Shown in pieces: positions 30,748-37,044 of a stretch of DNA of 37,061 nt; the first letter of the stretch is position 1, and every line of letters begins with the position of its first letter. A model generated the notes under the pieces. That model saw only the letters and a list, made by a program, of their open reading frames with translations, ran no database searches and had not been told where the DNA came from. Origin of the DNA: a virus; the IMG/VR virus record IMGVR_UViG_3300002223_000006, positions 1 through 37,061 of that record. One strand, given 5' to 3'. Position numbers and translations under genes: made by a program.

Positions 30748-31044
30748 ATGCAACAGACGAGTATTAAAACTTATCACGACGAAATCCTGCCTACGCTCGG
30801 AGCGAGGCAGGAAGCCGTCTTAAAACAGTTTGCAGATACAGATCATGGCTTTACCAATTCCGAGCTTGCTATGAGGCTAGGGTGGCCTATCAACACGGTT
30901 ACGCCGCGAGTCTATGAGCTAAGACGACTAAAAGTTTTAGAAGAATGTTGCAAACGAGCGTGTCGGGTAACCGGTCGCAGGGTGATTTGTTGGAAAATTA
31001 AATTACCGGAGCCGGAACAGCTCACGCTAAATGCACTGGGGTAA
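30748..31044 (+). CDS. Winged-helix DNA-binding protein
   Basis: This 98-residue protein has GARQEAVLKQFADTDHGFTN, then SELAMRLGWPINTVTPRVYELRRLKVLEE, a winged HTH with recognition helix INTVTPRVYELRRLK and wing (RRVICWKIKL). Cysteines CCKRAC are near the wing. It starts 1 nt after the SSB-like gene and overlaps the next by 14 nt. It probably regulates transcription or loads at the origin. Confidence 0.75.
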   Translation: MQQTSIKTYHDEILPTLGARQEAVLKQFADTDHGFTNSELAMRLGWPINTVTPRVYELRRLKVLEECCKRACRVTGRRVICWKIKLPEPEQLTLNALG

Positions 31045-31393
31045 AGTAAAGCTCCGCTATACCGACACTCTTTTCTCAAAATACCTTCGAAAAAAAAGAG
31101 GTTACTTCTGCGAGAAATGCAGAAGGTTCTATCCCAAAGGCCACGGCCTCACCCTCTCCCATTTCTGGATTCGATCTAAAGAATCCGTAAGATTTGATGA
31201 CGAAAATTGTGATATTCTTTGCATTCCCTGTCATCAATATTTCGAGGAACATAAGACCGAATACACGGAATGGAAGAAAGAAAGAATGGGCGAGAAGATG
31301 TTTAACCTCCTAATGCTCCGAGCGCACCGGCCCGGAAAGAGAGATGACGCGATCACACTTATTTGGCTTAAACAATTAATCAATGAATCTTAA
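31031..31393 (+). CDS. NinG-like/HNH recombination nuclease
   Basis: This 120-residue protein has CEKCRRFYPKGHGLTLSHFWIRSK and CDILCIPCHQYFEEHKTEYTEWK. Two Cys pairs surround a LTLSHF core and HQYFEEH, as in lambda NinG-like (Rap) proteins and other HNH folds that resolve branched DNA. The middle WIRSKESVRFDDEN matches the usual segment between Cys pairs. It overlaps the previous winged-helix gene and the NinB-like gene, so recombination genes form one unit. Confidence 0.75.
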   Translation: MHWGKVKLRYTDTLFSKYLRKKRGYFCEKCRRFYPKGHGLTLSHFWIRSKESVRFDDENCDILCIPCHQYFEEHKTEYTEWKKERMGEKMFNLLMLRAHRPGKRDDAITLIWLKQLINES

Positions 31394-31796
31394 AGAACCA
31401 ATCAAATTTCAGACCACCTTTGAGAAAGGAATTTTAAAGCTCACCGATTACAGTATATTTATGCTTTCTAGGTATGAACCTTCTAAAGTGTGGGTTACAG
31501 TCGAGCCGGTCAAGAGCCACCGGAGTACGAATCAAAACGCTTACTATTGGGCCGTGGTCATCCCCTTATTTTGCGAGAAGACCGGCTACGCTCCTGCGGC
31601 CATGGACAGAGTCTTTGAACAAGAATTTTGTCCGAGGAAAGTCCTAAAGTGGAGAGGGAGAGATATTATCACAATCAAACACTGTAAGGATTTATCGAAA
31701 GGAGAGTTTGTGGAATTTTTGGATAAGGTAATTGCGGAGGCCGGAGAACTTGGAATCAACATACCATCTCCAAATTTCGAACATCAGGTGAAATAG
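31383..31796 (+). CDS. NinB-like recombination protein
   Basis: This 137-residue protein has HRSTNQNAYYWAVVIPLFCEK, resembling the (R)RS.xQN..YW motif of NinB/Orf proteins that bind ssDNA and assist recombination. The C-terminal half has LSKGEFVEFLDKVIAEAGELGINIPSP, typical of the family. It is coupled to the NinG-like gene by an 11-nt overlap. The 48-nt spacer after it leads into the interleaved RNA structure. Confidence 0.75.
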   Translation: MNLKEPIKFQTTFEKGILKLTDYSIFMLSRYEPSKVWVTVEPVKSHRSTNQNAYYWAVVIPLFCEKTGYAPAAMDRVFEQEFCPRKVLKWRGRDIITIKHCKDLSKGEFVEFLDKVIAEAGELGINIPSPNFEHQVK

Positions 31797-31843
31797 TTGT
31801 GCACAGTTGCGATTTAAACATTGGAGGTATGATTGAGATATGA

Positions 31844-31918
31844 ACACTTACGCTGGACAGATTAAGAATTTCAAGAGCCACATCGGGAAACTTATCAGCG
31901 TAAGTGTCCGGTGTGGCT
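31844..31918 (+). ncRNA. Pseudoknot-type RNA element before the replication gene
   Basis: Arm A ACACTTACGCTG (31844-31855) pairs perfectly, 12 bp, with CAGCGTAAGTGT (31896-31907). Arm B AGCCACATCGG (31876-31886) pairs with CCGGTGTGGCT (31908-31918), 11 bp with one G.U. A' and B' are directly adjacent, giving a coaxial pseudoknot. TTTT follows B', so B:B' alone could act as a terminator, with A:A' as a competing fold. The ATG at 31934 has no Shine-Dalgarno. A 40-codon frame with an upstream GGAGG (31823-31827) starts at 31840 and runs through the structure to 31962; it may be a leader peptide or chance. Confidence 0.75.
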
Positions 31919-31933
31919 TTTTAAGTTTTGAAT

Positions 31934-32680
31934 ATGTCCAAACAACGCTTCATCAATACTAAATTCTGGTCAGATAATTATATCGTCAACCTCAACCCTT
32001 TAGAGCGCTATCTGTTTTTATATTTCTTAACCAACGAACACACAAACATAAGTGGAATATACGAACTTCCCCTAAAAAGAATGGCAACAGAAACGGGTAT
32101 TGATATTGATATGTTGCCTAAAATGTTAAAAAGAATGGTTGGTAAAATTTATTATGTGGATGGTTGGGTTTGTATAGTAAACTTCGAAAAACACCAGAGG
32201 TCAAGGGGAAGTCCTAAAATCGAAAAAGGTATTGAACTCGCAAAAAAAGAAGTCCCTGTAACAATATTAGACAAATTCTCCACCTTAATAAGTAGTCTAC
32301 CGATAGACTATCCATACACTCCGAACTATTCTGATTCTGATTCTGATTCTGATTCTGATTCTGATTCTGATTCTGATAATAAGATTATATCTAAAGATAT
32401 AAGGGCCAAAGGCCCGAACCAAGATGTTGAATTATTATTAACCCAATTAAAAGAAATCTTCGGATTGAGGGTTTTAGATGGCACGCAGAAAGAGAACCGC
32501 CAGTATGCTTGGCTTTGCTTGAAGAAATTTGGGAAGCCGGAAACCATAATCGAAGTCATGAAGGCTGGGGTCAACGATAAGTTCTGGCGTACTAAACTTA
32601 CAAGCATGAAATCTCTTTACTACAACGCCGTTAAAATTGCTTCTTCCAAAAGGATTCCTAACATAATCAAAATTTCATGA
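31934..32680 (+). CDS. Replication-initiator-like protein
   Basis: I use the ATG at 31934; the TTG two codons upstream is less likely. The 248-residue protein opens SKQRFINTKFWSDNYIVNLNPLERYLFLYFLTNEHTNISGIYELPLKRMATETG, a winged helix typical of phage replisome-organiser/DnaD-like N-termini. The linker has eight Ser-Asp repeats (residues about 133-148). The C-terminal part (VELLLTQLKEIFGLRVLDGTQ to MKSLYYNAVKIA) is a DnaD/DnaB2-like helical domain. It probably recruits host helicase to the phage origin. Confidence 0.75.
   Translation: MSKQRFINTKFWSDNYIVNLNPLERYLFLYFLTNEHTNISGIYELPLKRMATETGIDIDMLPKMLKRMVGKIYYVDGWVCIVNFEKHQRSRGSPKIEKGIELAKKEVPVTILDKFSTLISSLPIDYPYTPNYSDSDSDSDSDSDSDSDNKIISKDIRAKGPNQDVELLLTQLKEIFGLRVLDGTQKENRQYAWLCLKKFGKPETIIEVMKAGVNDKFWRTKLTSMKSLYYNAVKIASSKRIPNIIKIS
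32330..32377 (+). repeat. Eight tandem TCTGAT hexamers
   Basis: Eight copies of TCTGAT encode (Ser-Asp)8 in the replication protein's linker. Slippage in units of six preserves the frame and would only lengthen or shorten the linker. Confidence 0.95.
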
Positions 32681-32955
32681 ATTTACCTACAGACAAAATG
32701 TATGTTTTGCAACTTAAAAACGAAATTCGAGTTTGGCTTAACCAAAATGAGTTTGAGCTAACCAAAAAAGCTCTTTTGTCGGACGTGTCGTTTATTGAGG
32801 TGCAAGGGAGGCTTATAAATTCAAAAGAGGTTATTTACGTTATGCCACGGACTGATGTTGATACTTCAGACCGGATCAAGCGCGGAGAATGGAAATGTTC
32901 AGGTTGCGAGCAGTGGATACCCAAAGGAAAGCAATGTGGGAAATGCTTTGCGTAA
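32677..32955 (+). CDS. Small zinc-ribbon protein
   Basis: This 92-residue protein has an N-terminal alpha/beta part (MNLPTDKMYVLQLKNEIRVWL) and a C-terminal zinc ribbon CSGCEQWIPKGKQCGKC (C-x2-C-x10-C-x2-C). It overlaps the replication gene by 4 nt. It may act as a co-factor in replication or transcription. No named family recognised. Confidence 0.65.
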   Translation: MNLPTDKMYVLQLKNEIRVWLNQNEFELTKKALLSDVSFIEVQGRLINSKEVIYVMPRTDVDTSDRIKRGEWKCSGCEQWIPKGKQCGKCFA

Positions 32956-32956
32956 C

Positions 32957-32992
32957 TTATCCACACCCCCCTCACGAACAATCAAGTATAAT
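32957..32992 (+). promoter_or_regulatory. DnaA box and -10 box before the SANT-like gene
   Basis: TTATCCACA (32957-32965) is a perfect DnaA box. TATAAT at 32987-32992 lies 6 nt before the ATG at 32999, so a transcript from it would be leaderless or nearly so. The CCCCCCTCA between them also occurs in the duplicated leaders at 34840, 35131 and 35938. No clear -35 box. Confidence 0.5.
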
Positions 32993-32998
32993 AAACCT

Positions 32999-33220
32999 AT
33001 GGCCGGAATAAAAAGAAAAAAGTGGCAAATAGAGGAAATTAAAAGACTTGTGGAGTTATGGCCGATTCACTCCATAGAGGAAATTTCCAAAATAATGGAT
33101 CGCAATAGATTCTCGATTTACGATCTGGCCGACAGAATCCGCGAGGAGGGTTATGACTTACCCAATAAAAAAGCCGGAAAGATTATGGCCGAGAAAATTA
33201 AAAAAGCATTGGGAAAATGA
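32999..33220 (+). CDS. Myb/SANT-like DNA-binding protein
   Basis: This 73-residue protein starts with MAGIKRKKWQIEEIKRLVELWPIHSIEEISKIMDRNRFSIYDLADRIREEG. That is a helix-rich domain with W-x(n)-W spacing and 'EEISKIM..NR.SIYDLADRI', as in GcrA-like or SANT-like DNA-binding regulators. The C-terminus is basic. It has its own near-leaderless promoter and probably regulates the downstream accessory genes. Confidence 0.7.
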   Translation: MAGIKRKKWQIEEIKRLVELWPIHSIEEISKIMDRNRFSIYDLADRIREEGYDLPNKKAGKIMAEKIKKALGK

Positions 33221-33267
33221 TTGACGAAGAAAGAAAATAAGGTTGAGTTGGAAGATAAATAAAAAAA

Positions 33268-34335
33268 ATGAAAGCATACAAAATATTTGACCATAACTGG
33301 AAGTGTAAAGATTTTCAGTTTGAAGTGGGGAAAGAGTACACCTATGAAGGAAAGCTCGAAATCTGCGAAAGCGGATTTCATGCTTGTTTAAAATTGGAAG
33401 ATTGCTTCAAGTATTACAAAGCAGTTTCTTGGAACAAGATTGCAGAGGTTGAGATATTGGGAAAAAGTATAACTCACGATGAAGACAGCAAAATTGTAAC
33501 CGATAAAATTAAAATTGTAAGAGAAATAGGATGGCAAGAACTCGAAGAAGTTTATAACGACATCTATGGAGCCAGCAACATCAGTGGAGGAAACAACATC
33601 TGGGGAGCCAGCAACATCAGTGGAGGAAGCAACATCCGTGGAGGAAACTATATCTATGGAGCCAGCAACATCAGGGGAGGAAACAACATCAATGGAGGAA
33701 ACTACATCAATGGAGGAAGCAACATCCGTGGAGGAAGCTATATCTGGGGAGCCAGCAACATCAGGGGAGGAAACTACATCAATGGAGGAAACTACATCAG
33801 TGGAGGAAATGACATCAGTGGAGGAAATGACATCAGTGGAGGAAATGACATCAGTGGAGGAAATGACATCTGGGGAGGAAACTACATCAGTGGAGGAAAT
33901 GACATCAGGGGAGGAAACTACATCAGGGGAGGAAATTACATCAGGGGAGGAAATGACATCTGGGGAGCTAAGAATTGTTATGGAGTAGATTCAGCAATCT
34001 TTATCGCAAACAAAAAAAGACAACCGACTATCTTCGGGAAGAAAGTTACACAAAAAAGATTTGATGAGGTATTTCAAAAACTCAATTCTTTCAACTGGTA
34101 TCCGAAATTCAATAATGCTTTTGATTTTTATTTACAGAAAGGGAACGACTGGGAAAAAGTTCCGGCAGATTTAATCGCGCCAAAAACCAATAAAGAGGCG
34201 TGGGCGGATATTCCTGTCCCTATGAAAAATTATATTTCTTCTTTAAAAGAATACGATAAAAAGACTTTTAAAGAAATCACCGAAATTGATTTGCCAAAAA
34301 ACTCAAATTTGATTTTTTTTCTAAAGATGAGATGA
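33268..34335 (+). CDS. DUF7666-like protein with 23 hexapeptide repeats
   Basis: This 355-residue protein has three parts. Residues 1-90 (YKIFDHNWKCKDFQFEVGKEYTYEGKLEICESGFHACLKLEDCFKYY) resemble a domain common in phage proteins, DUF7666-like. Residues 99-236 are 23 hexads of form I-x-G-(G/A)-(N/S)-x, such as ISGGND and IRGGNY, probably a beta-solenoid. Residues 237-355 form a helical C-terminal domain. The central DNA is made of 18-bp repeats and is open in a second frame too. Proteins of this plan are often found in phages of uncultivated bacteria; role unknown, perhaps a DNA-mimic or binding scaffold. Confidence 0.75.
   Translation: MKAYKIFDHNWKCKDFQFEVGKEYTYEGKLEICESGFHACLKLEDCFKYYKAVSWNKIAEVEILGKSITHDEDSKIVTDKIKIVREIGWQELEEVYNDIYGASNISGGNNIWGASNISGGSNIRGGNYIYGASNIRGGNNINGGNYINGGSNIRGGSYIWGASNIRGGNYINGGNYISGGNDISGGNDISGGNDISGGNDIWGGNYISGGNDIRGGNYIRGGNYIRGGNDIWGAKNCYGVDSAIFIANKKRQPTIFGKKVTQKRFDEVFQKLNSFNWYPKFNNAFDFYLQKGNDWEKVPADLIAPKTNKEAWADIPVPMKNYISSLKEYDKKTFKEITEIDLPKNSNLIFFLKMR
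33562..33975 (+). repeat. Tandem array of 18-bp repeats
   Basis: There are 23 units of ATC-nnn-GGA-(GGA/GCC)-(AAC/AGC/AAT)-nnn. Two codons per unit vary freely (AGT, AGG, CGT, AAT, TGG, TAT in the first; AAC, TAC, GAC, TAT in the last). Four consecutive units at about 33800-33870 are identical (AGT and GAC), a sign of recent expansion. Confidence 0.95.
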
Positions 34336-34372
34336 TAAAAATTGGAAAAATAATTAAAAAAATGAAAAAAAT

Positions 34373-34567
34373 ATGAACGAAAAAACATTCACCTACGAAT
34401 ACATAGAAACAATGGAAGAAGTGAGAAAGCACATACAACAATGTGAGGGGAAACATTCCCAGCAAGTCGCATACTCAACTTTCCACGACGCGCTTACTCA
34501 AATTTGCTTCGGCTGTAAGATGATTCGCTCGATGATTAAAAGACAACATGAACCCCCTCAAAAGTGA
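34373..34567 (+). CDS. Small hypothetical protein
   Basis: This 64-residue protein is helical and hydrophilic, with a CFGC near the C-terminus (ICFGCKMIRSM), perhaps half of a zinc site. It overlaps the next gene by 20 nt. The preceding A-rich spacer (34336-34372) has no visible Shine-Dalgarno. Confidence 0.6.
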   Translation: MNEKTFTYEYIETMEEVRKHIQQCEGKHSQQVAYSTFHDALTQICFGCKMIRSMIKRQHEPPQK

Positions 34568-34838
34568 AATGAAAAAAATTAAACACATTCATCGCTGGTC
34601 AAATTGGTGGAAAGTAAAAGCCGATAATTCTATGGAACGACTTTGTTTGGCGTGTGGAGAAATCCAAAATGCGGGAAGAGTGAACAGAGTTATTATGGGC
34701 TGGGCATTGTCTAATCGTAGGAACGGTATGAGTTGCCACACCGCACAAATGCCTATTTATTGGAATAGAAATGTCGCGGAAAAGTACGCAAAAGAATGGG
34801 GCGAAAACCTAAAACAAGTAAAGATTTTAATTCTCTAA
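34548..34838 (+). CDS. Small protein, MNPLKSEM N-terminal family
   Basis: This 96-residue protein starts MNPLKSEMKKIKHIHRW and has CLACGE. The N-terminal eight residues recur in the ORF at 35298 and, as MK(D/N)LKSE, in 35646 and 36251. The DNA behind it (CCCCTCAAAAGTGAAATGAA) is nearly the same as in the duplicated leaders, so the N-terminus looks like a translated leader. Possible zinc knuckle with Cys and His. Function unknown. Confidence 0.6.
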   Translation: MNPLKSEMKKIKHIHRWSNWWKVKADNSMERLCLACGEIQNAGRVNRVIMGWALSNRRNGMSCHTAQMPIYWNRNVAEKYAKEWGENLKQVKILIL

Positions 34839-34839
34839 T

Positions 34840-34872
34840 CCCCCCTCAAAGGAGTATAATTAAGGAAAATAT
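34840..34872 (+). repeat. Duplicated leader, copy 1
   Basis: The leader consists of a C6TCAAAGGAG block, TATAATTAAGG and AAAATAT directly before ATG 34873. It holds a perfect Shine-Dalgarno core AAGGAG and a TATAAT -10 box. Copies occur at 35131 and 35938, and a diverged one at 36220. Confidence 0.8.
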
Positions 34873-35130
34873 ATGAAAGAAGAAAAGAAAATAAAATTAG
34901 TTTGTGTGTCGTGGTTAGACGCCCACAATATGGAAAACTGGCAAGAAAGGAGAGATGTTTTGGAGTTAGCTGAAAAATCCTTTAAGGAAGATAATAGAAC
35001 ATTCGGAGAAATGATAGCGGAAACAAAAGATTATGTTGTCGTGGCAACCAACTTTAGCCCGCAAAAAGATTTAATCGCAGACGCAATGATGATACCCAGA
35101 AAAATGATAAGAAAAATAAAGTATTACTAA
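34873..35130 (+). CDS. Small protein, MKEEKK family
   Basis: This 85-residue protein begins MKEEKKIKLVCVSWLDAHNMENWQERRDVLEL. It is alpha/beta without Cys pairs. The first six residues are shared with 35161 and 35968. It is expressed from leader copy 1. No known domain. Confidence 0.65.
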   Translation: MKEEKKIKLVCVSWLDAHNMENWQERRDVLELAEKSFKEDNRTFGEMIAETKDYVVVATNFSPQKDLIADAMMIPRKMIRKIKYY

Positions 35131-35160
35131 CCCCCCTCAAAGGAGTATAATTAAGGAAAT
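35131..35160 (+). repeat. Duplicated leader, copy 2
   Basis: Almost identical to copy 1 (34840) but one AAT shorter before the ATG at 35161. The C6TCAAAGGAG, TATAATTAAGG order is kept. Confidence 0.8.
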
Positions 35161-35301
35161 ATGAAAGAAGAAAAGAAACATAGGCATAAATGGGAGCAGG
35201 TATTTTATGATTGTGGATTTTGCGGAGGGGGAGAGGCTTACGAATGTGAATGTGGCGAAGTTAAAAATAGGTCGGTTACCACTCAAGAAAAGAAAATATG
35301 A
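35161..35301 (+). CDS. Small zinc-finger protein, MKEEKK family
   Basis: This 46-residue protein reads MKEEKKHRHKWEQVFYDCGF and continues CGGGEAYECECGEVKN, giving four Cys (DCGFCGG, ECECG) for one zinc. It has leader copy 2. The stop overlaps the next ATG (ATGA). Confidence 0.6.
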   Translation: MKEEKKHRHKWEQVFYDCGFCGGGEAYECECGEVKNRSVTTQEKKI

Positions 35302-35378
35302 ACCCCCTCAAAAGTGAAATGAAAGAAGAATTTATCAAATTAAACGGCTCGCAACCTACTGCGGAAAAATATGTATGA
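35298..35378 (+). CDS. Mini-ORF of the MNPLKSEM family
   Basis: This 26-residue frame begins with MNPLKSEMKEEF, identical for eight residues to the protein at 34548. It ends just as the next gene (35371) begins. It may be a degenerate paralogue reduced to its N-terminus, or a leader peptide coupling to 35371. Confidence 0.45.
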   Translation: MNPLKSEMKEEFIKLNGSQPTAEKYV

Positions 35379-35649
35379 AGATAAATTATCAGAGCCAGTA
35401 AGGGAAACGGAAATTAACAGGGCTTTTGGGAAATTGTTTTCCGTAATCGAAATGTGTCAAAAGGAAGCCGAAACACTTATTGAGCGATTATCGCCAGTGT
35501 TAAGTGGCGGCGGAGTATCACAAGGAAGCGATAAAGCAAAAACACCGGAGTTTTCTTCTGGGCTTGCACAAGAAATAAATAAAGCCATAGTTAGAATTGA
35601 TGATTTGGCTAGTAGAATTAGAGAAACACGAAATCGAGTTGAGTTATGA
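35371..35649 (+). CDS. Small helical protein
   Basis: This 92-residue protein has helices INRAFGKLFSVIEMCQKEAETLIERL and LAQEINKAIVRIDDLASRIRETRNRV with a Gly/Ser loop (SGGGVSQGSDK) between. The outline resembles a helical hairpin. It overlaps the previous mini-ORF by 8 nt and the next gene by 4 nt. No family recognised. Confidence 0.6.
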   Translation: MYEDKLSEPVRETEINRAFGKLFSVIEMCQKEAETLIERLSPVLSGGGVSQGSDKAKTPEFSSGLAQEINKAIVRIDDLASRIRETRNRVEL

Positions 35650-35933
35650 AAGACCTCAAAAGTGAAATGAAAGAAGAAAAGAAACATCAATGCGATGTAT
35701 GCGATAAAGAAAGGGCGGAAAACCTTGTTGTCTGTTCGGATAATTGTGTGGAAATTCGTCAAATGATATTTGACTTGGAAAAAGAGTATTTCCCTACTAA
35801 TGGTTGTGATAATTGCTGGGGCGACCTACATCAAGGTTGTTCAGAGAAATGCAAAAAAGAGTTTGACGAGTTATTAAAATTCGGAACGAAATTGTGGAAA
35901 CTGGTTCACTTTATTACAAAACACAAAAGATAA
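35646..35933 (+). CDS. Zinc-finger protein, MKDLKSEMKEEKK N-terminus
   Basis: This 95-residue protein starts MKDLKSEMKEEKKHQCDVCD, joining both repeated N-terminal pieces seen in this array. It has C-x2-C, a CSDNC and NGCDNCWG..QGCSEKC, so at least two zinc sites. The Cys arrangement with acidic helix (EIRQMIFDLEKEYFP) suggests a protein-binding or nucleic-acid zinc finger. Confidence 0.65.
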   Translation: MKDLKSEMKEEKKHQCDVCDKERAENLVVCSDNCVEIRQMIFDLEKEYFPTNGCDNCWGDLHQGCSEKCKKEFDELLKFGTKLWKLVHFITKHKR

Positions 35934-35937
35934 CCTC

Positions 35938-35967
35938 CCCCCCTCAAAGGAGTATAATTAAGGAAAT
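35938..35967 (+). repeat. Duplicated leader, copy 3
   Basis: Same 30-nt leader as copy 2, before ATG 35968. The C-run is seven long here, one more than in copies 1 and 2, pointing to slippage. Confidence 0.8.
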
Positions 35968-36219
35968 ATGAAAGAAGAAAAGAAAAATTGCGGAAAAATC
36001 TATACAGACAAGCACGGAAATAAGGGTGCTACTTGTGCTAACTTTTTGCCTTGTAATTCCGACCACTTAATTGCTGAACCAGAACCAGTTTGTCTTCACG
36101 AATTTCGCTATTCACATATTGAATATCCACCAATGGGGACATACACTGCTATCCCGCCAAATAAGGAAGTTGTCATCTGTCCAAAGTGCGGAGAATTAAG
36201 AAAAACAATAGTAATCTAA
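35968..36219 (+). CDS. Zinc-binding protein, MKEEKK family
   Basis: This 83-residue protein begins MKEEKKNCGKIYTDKHGNKGATC. It has CPKCGEL near the C-terminus and Cys at NCGK, ATC, PC and VCLHE, a probable two-site zinc protein. It is expressed from leader copy 3. Unrelated downstream of the shared N-terminus to the other family members. Confidence 0.65.
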   Translation: MKEEKKNCGKIYTDKHGNKGATCANFLPCNSDHLIAEPEPVCLHEFRYSHIEYPPMGTYTAIPPNKEVVICPKCGELRKTIVI

Positions 36220-36250
36220 CCCCCTCCGAGAAGGAGTTAATTAAGAAAAC
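36220..36250 (+). repeat. Diverged leader, copy 4
   Basis: C5TCCGAGAAGGAGTTAATTAAG is followed by AAAAC before ATG 36251. The Shine-Dalgarno remains but TATAAT has become GTTAAT, so promoter function is probably lost. Confidence 0.65.
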
Positions 36251-36616
36251 ATGAAAAACCTCAAAAGTGAAATCTTAGAAGATTTTGTTAAAAGATTTGA
36301 TTATCCTTTTAGCATTGAAGATTATAAAAGTGGGACAATAGGGAAAATGCTCAAATCTTTCCTCTCCGAATCCTTAGACAAAATAGAACGGGCGGCATAC
36401 GACCAAGGGCACCAAGACGGAGCGTCAGACCAAAGAATGGCTATCATCAAGATTGCAGAGGGGATGATGACGCTAGAAAAAAGTATAGAATATCTCAAGC
36501 GTTGTGATGAAAGCTTACTCACGCCCGAAGGCATCCAACTTCTCCAAGAGCAATCACAAGAAGTTGGCTACAACCAAGTCATAGCCGACCTTATCAAGAA
36601 AATCTCCGAAATATGA
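36251..36616 (+). CDS. Helical protein, MKNLKSE N-terminus
   Basis: This 121-residue protein begins MKNLKSEILEDFVKRFDYPF and is largely helical (MLKSFLSESLDKIERAAYDQGHQDGASDQR, ESLLTPEGIQLLQEQSQEVGYNQVIADL). It lacks Cys pairs. Its N-terminus is the third version of the LKSE motif. Its stop overlaps the ATG of the next gene. Confidence 0.6.
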   Translation: MKNLKSEILEDFVKRFDYPFSIEDYKSGTIGKMLKSFLSESLDKIERAAYDQGHQDGASDQRMAIIKIAEGMMTLEKSIEYLKRCDESLLTPEGIQLLQEQSQEVGYNQVIADLIKKISEI

Positions 36617-36750
36617 GCGAAGAAGAATTTGGAAAAGAAGAAGAAGAAATAGAACTACTCAAAGAGTTCACCTGCAAATTTTGCGGTTACACTTGGAGGA
36701 AAAAGAAAGACGATGCGGAATGTTTAAATTGCGGCCATGAGATTGATTAA
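36613..36750 (+). CDS. Small acidic zinc-ribbon protein
   Basis: This 45-residue protein starts MSEEEFGKEEEEIELLKEF, then TCKFCGYTWRKKKDDAECLNCGHEID. C-x2-C and C-x2-C are 13 residues apart, a rubredoxin-like zinc ribbon. It overlaps a tiny membrane gene (36737) by 14 nt. Acidic tails on zinc ribbons suggest binding to RNA polymerase or ribosome, but this is a guess. Confidence 0.6.
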   Translation: MSEEEFGKEEEEIELLKEFTCKFCGYTWRKKKDDAECLNCGHEID

Positions 36751-36865
36751 ATTCATCTGGGAAGAAGTGATTCAAGGAATCCTAGTTTGGTTATTCACCA
36801 CCCCGTCCGGCCTTATTCTTCTAGGGTTTTGCACATTAGTGGTCTTATATTTTGTGGTACGATGA
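36737..36865 (+). CDS. Tiny membrane protein
   Basis: This 42-residue protein is RLIKFIWEEVIQGILVWLF, then TTPSGLILLGFCTLVVLYFVVR. It has a hydrophobic second half of about 20 residues, probably one or two membrane spans. It starts within the zinc-ribbon gene and its stop overlaps the next ATG, so it is coupled. Possible holin-like or toxin-like peptide; role unknown. Confidence 0.55.
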   Translation: MRLIKFIWEEVIQGILVWLFTTPSGLILLGFCTLVVLYFVVR

Positions 36866-37044
36866 AAGGAATGAACGAGGGGACTTTACTTAAACTGATG
36901 AGCCGGATCGAATGTTACATTTGCGGAAAATGGTTTCCCGAACACGCGAAGAAATGCTCCCACTGCGGGGCGGTGAATGAAGATTATAAGCCCCTGCCAA
37001 AAAACGCTTGGCCGTTAGCGAGAAGAAATGGAAAAATCACCTGA
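36862..37044 (+). CDS. Zinc-ribbon protein (complete copy)
   Basis: This 60-residue protein starts at the ATG 1 nt before the previous stop. It reads MKGMNEGTLLKLMSRIECYI, then CGKWFPEHAKKCSHCGAV, giving C-x2-C-x11-C-x2-C. The C-terminus is basic and Pro-rich. Its 3' half recurs at 3-74 because the circular contig is cut here. The next gene starts inside its end (37028). Confidence 0.75.
   Translation: MKGMNEGTLLKLMSRIECYICGKWFPEHAKKCSHCGAVNEDYKPLPKNAWPLARRNGKIT

Noticed and set aside
33562-33975. CRISPR array or diversity-generating variable repeat
   Set aside because: Units are 18 bp, contiguous and in-frame coding, with no spacers, cas genes or reverse transcriptase anywhere in the window.
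33566-33988. Overlapping 140-codon frame in the repeat region as a separate gene
   Set aside because: It is open because an 18-bp unit without stops repeats; no start signal. Kept only as an observation.
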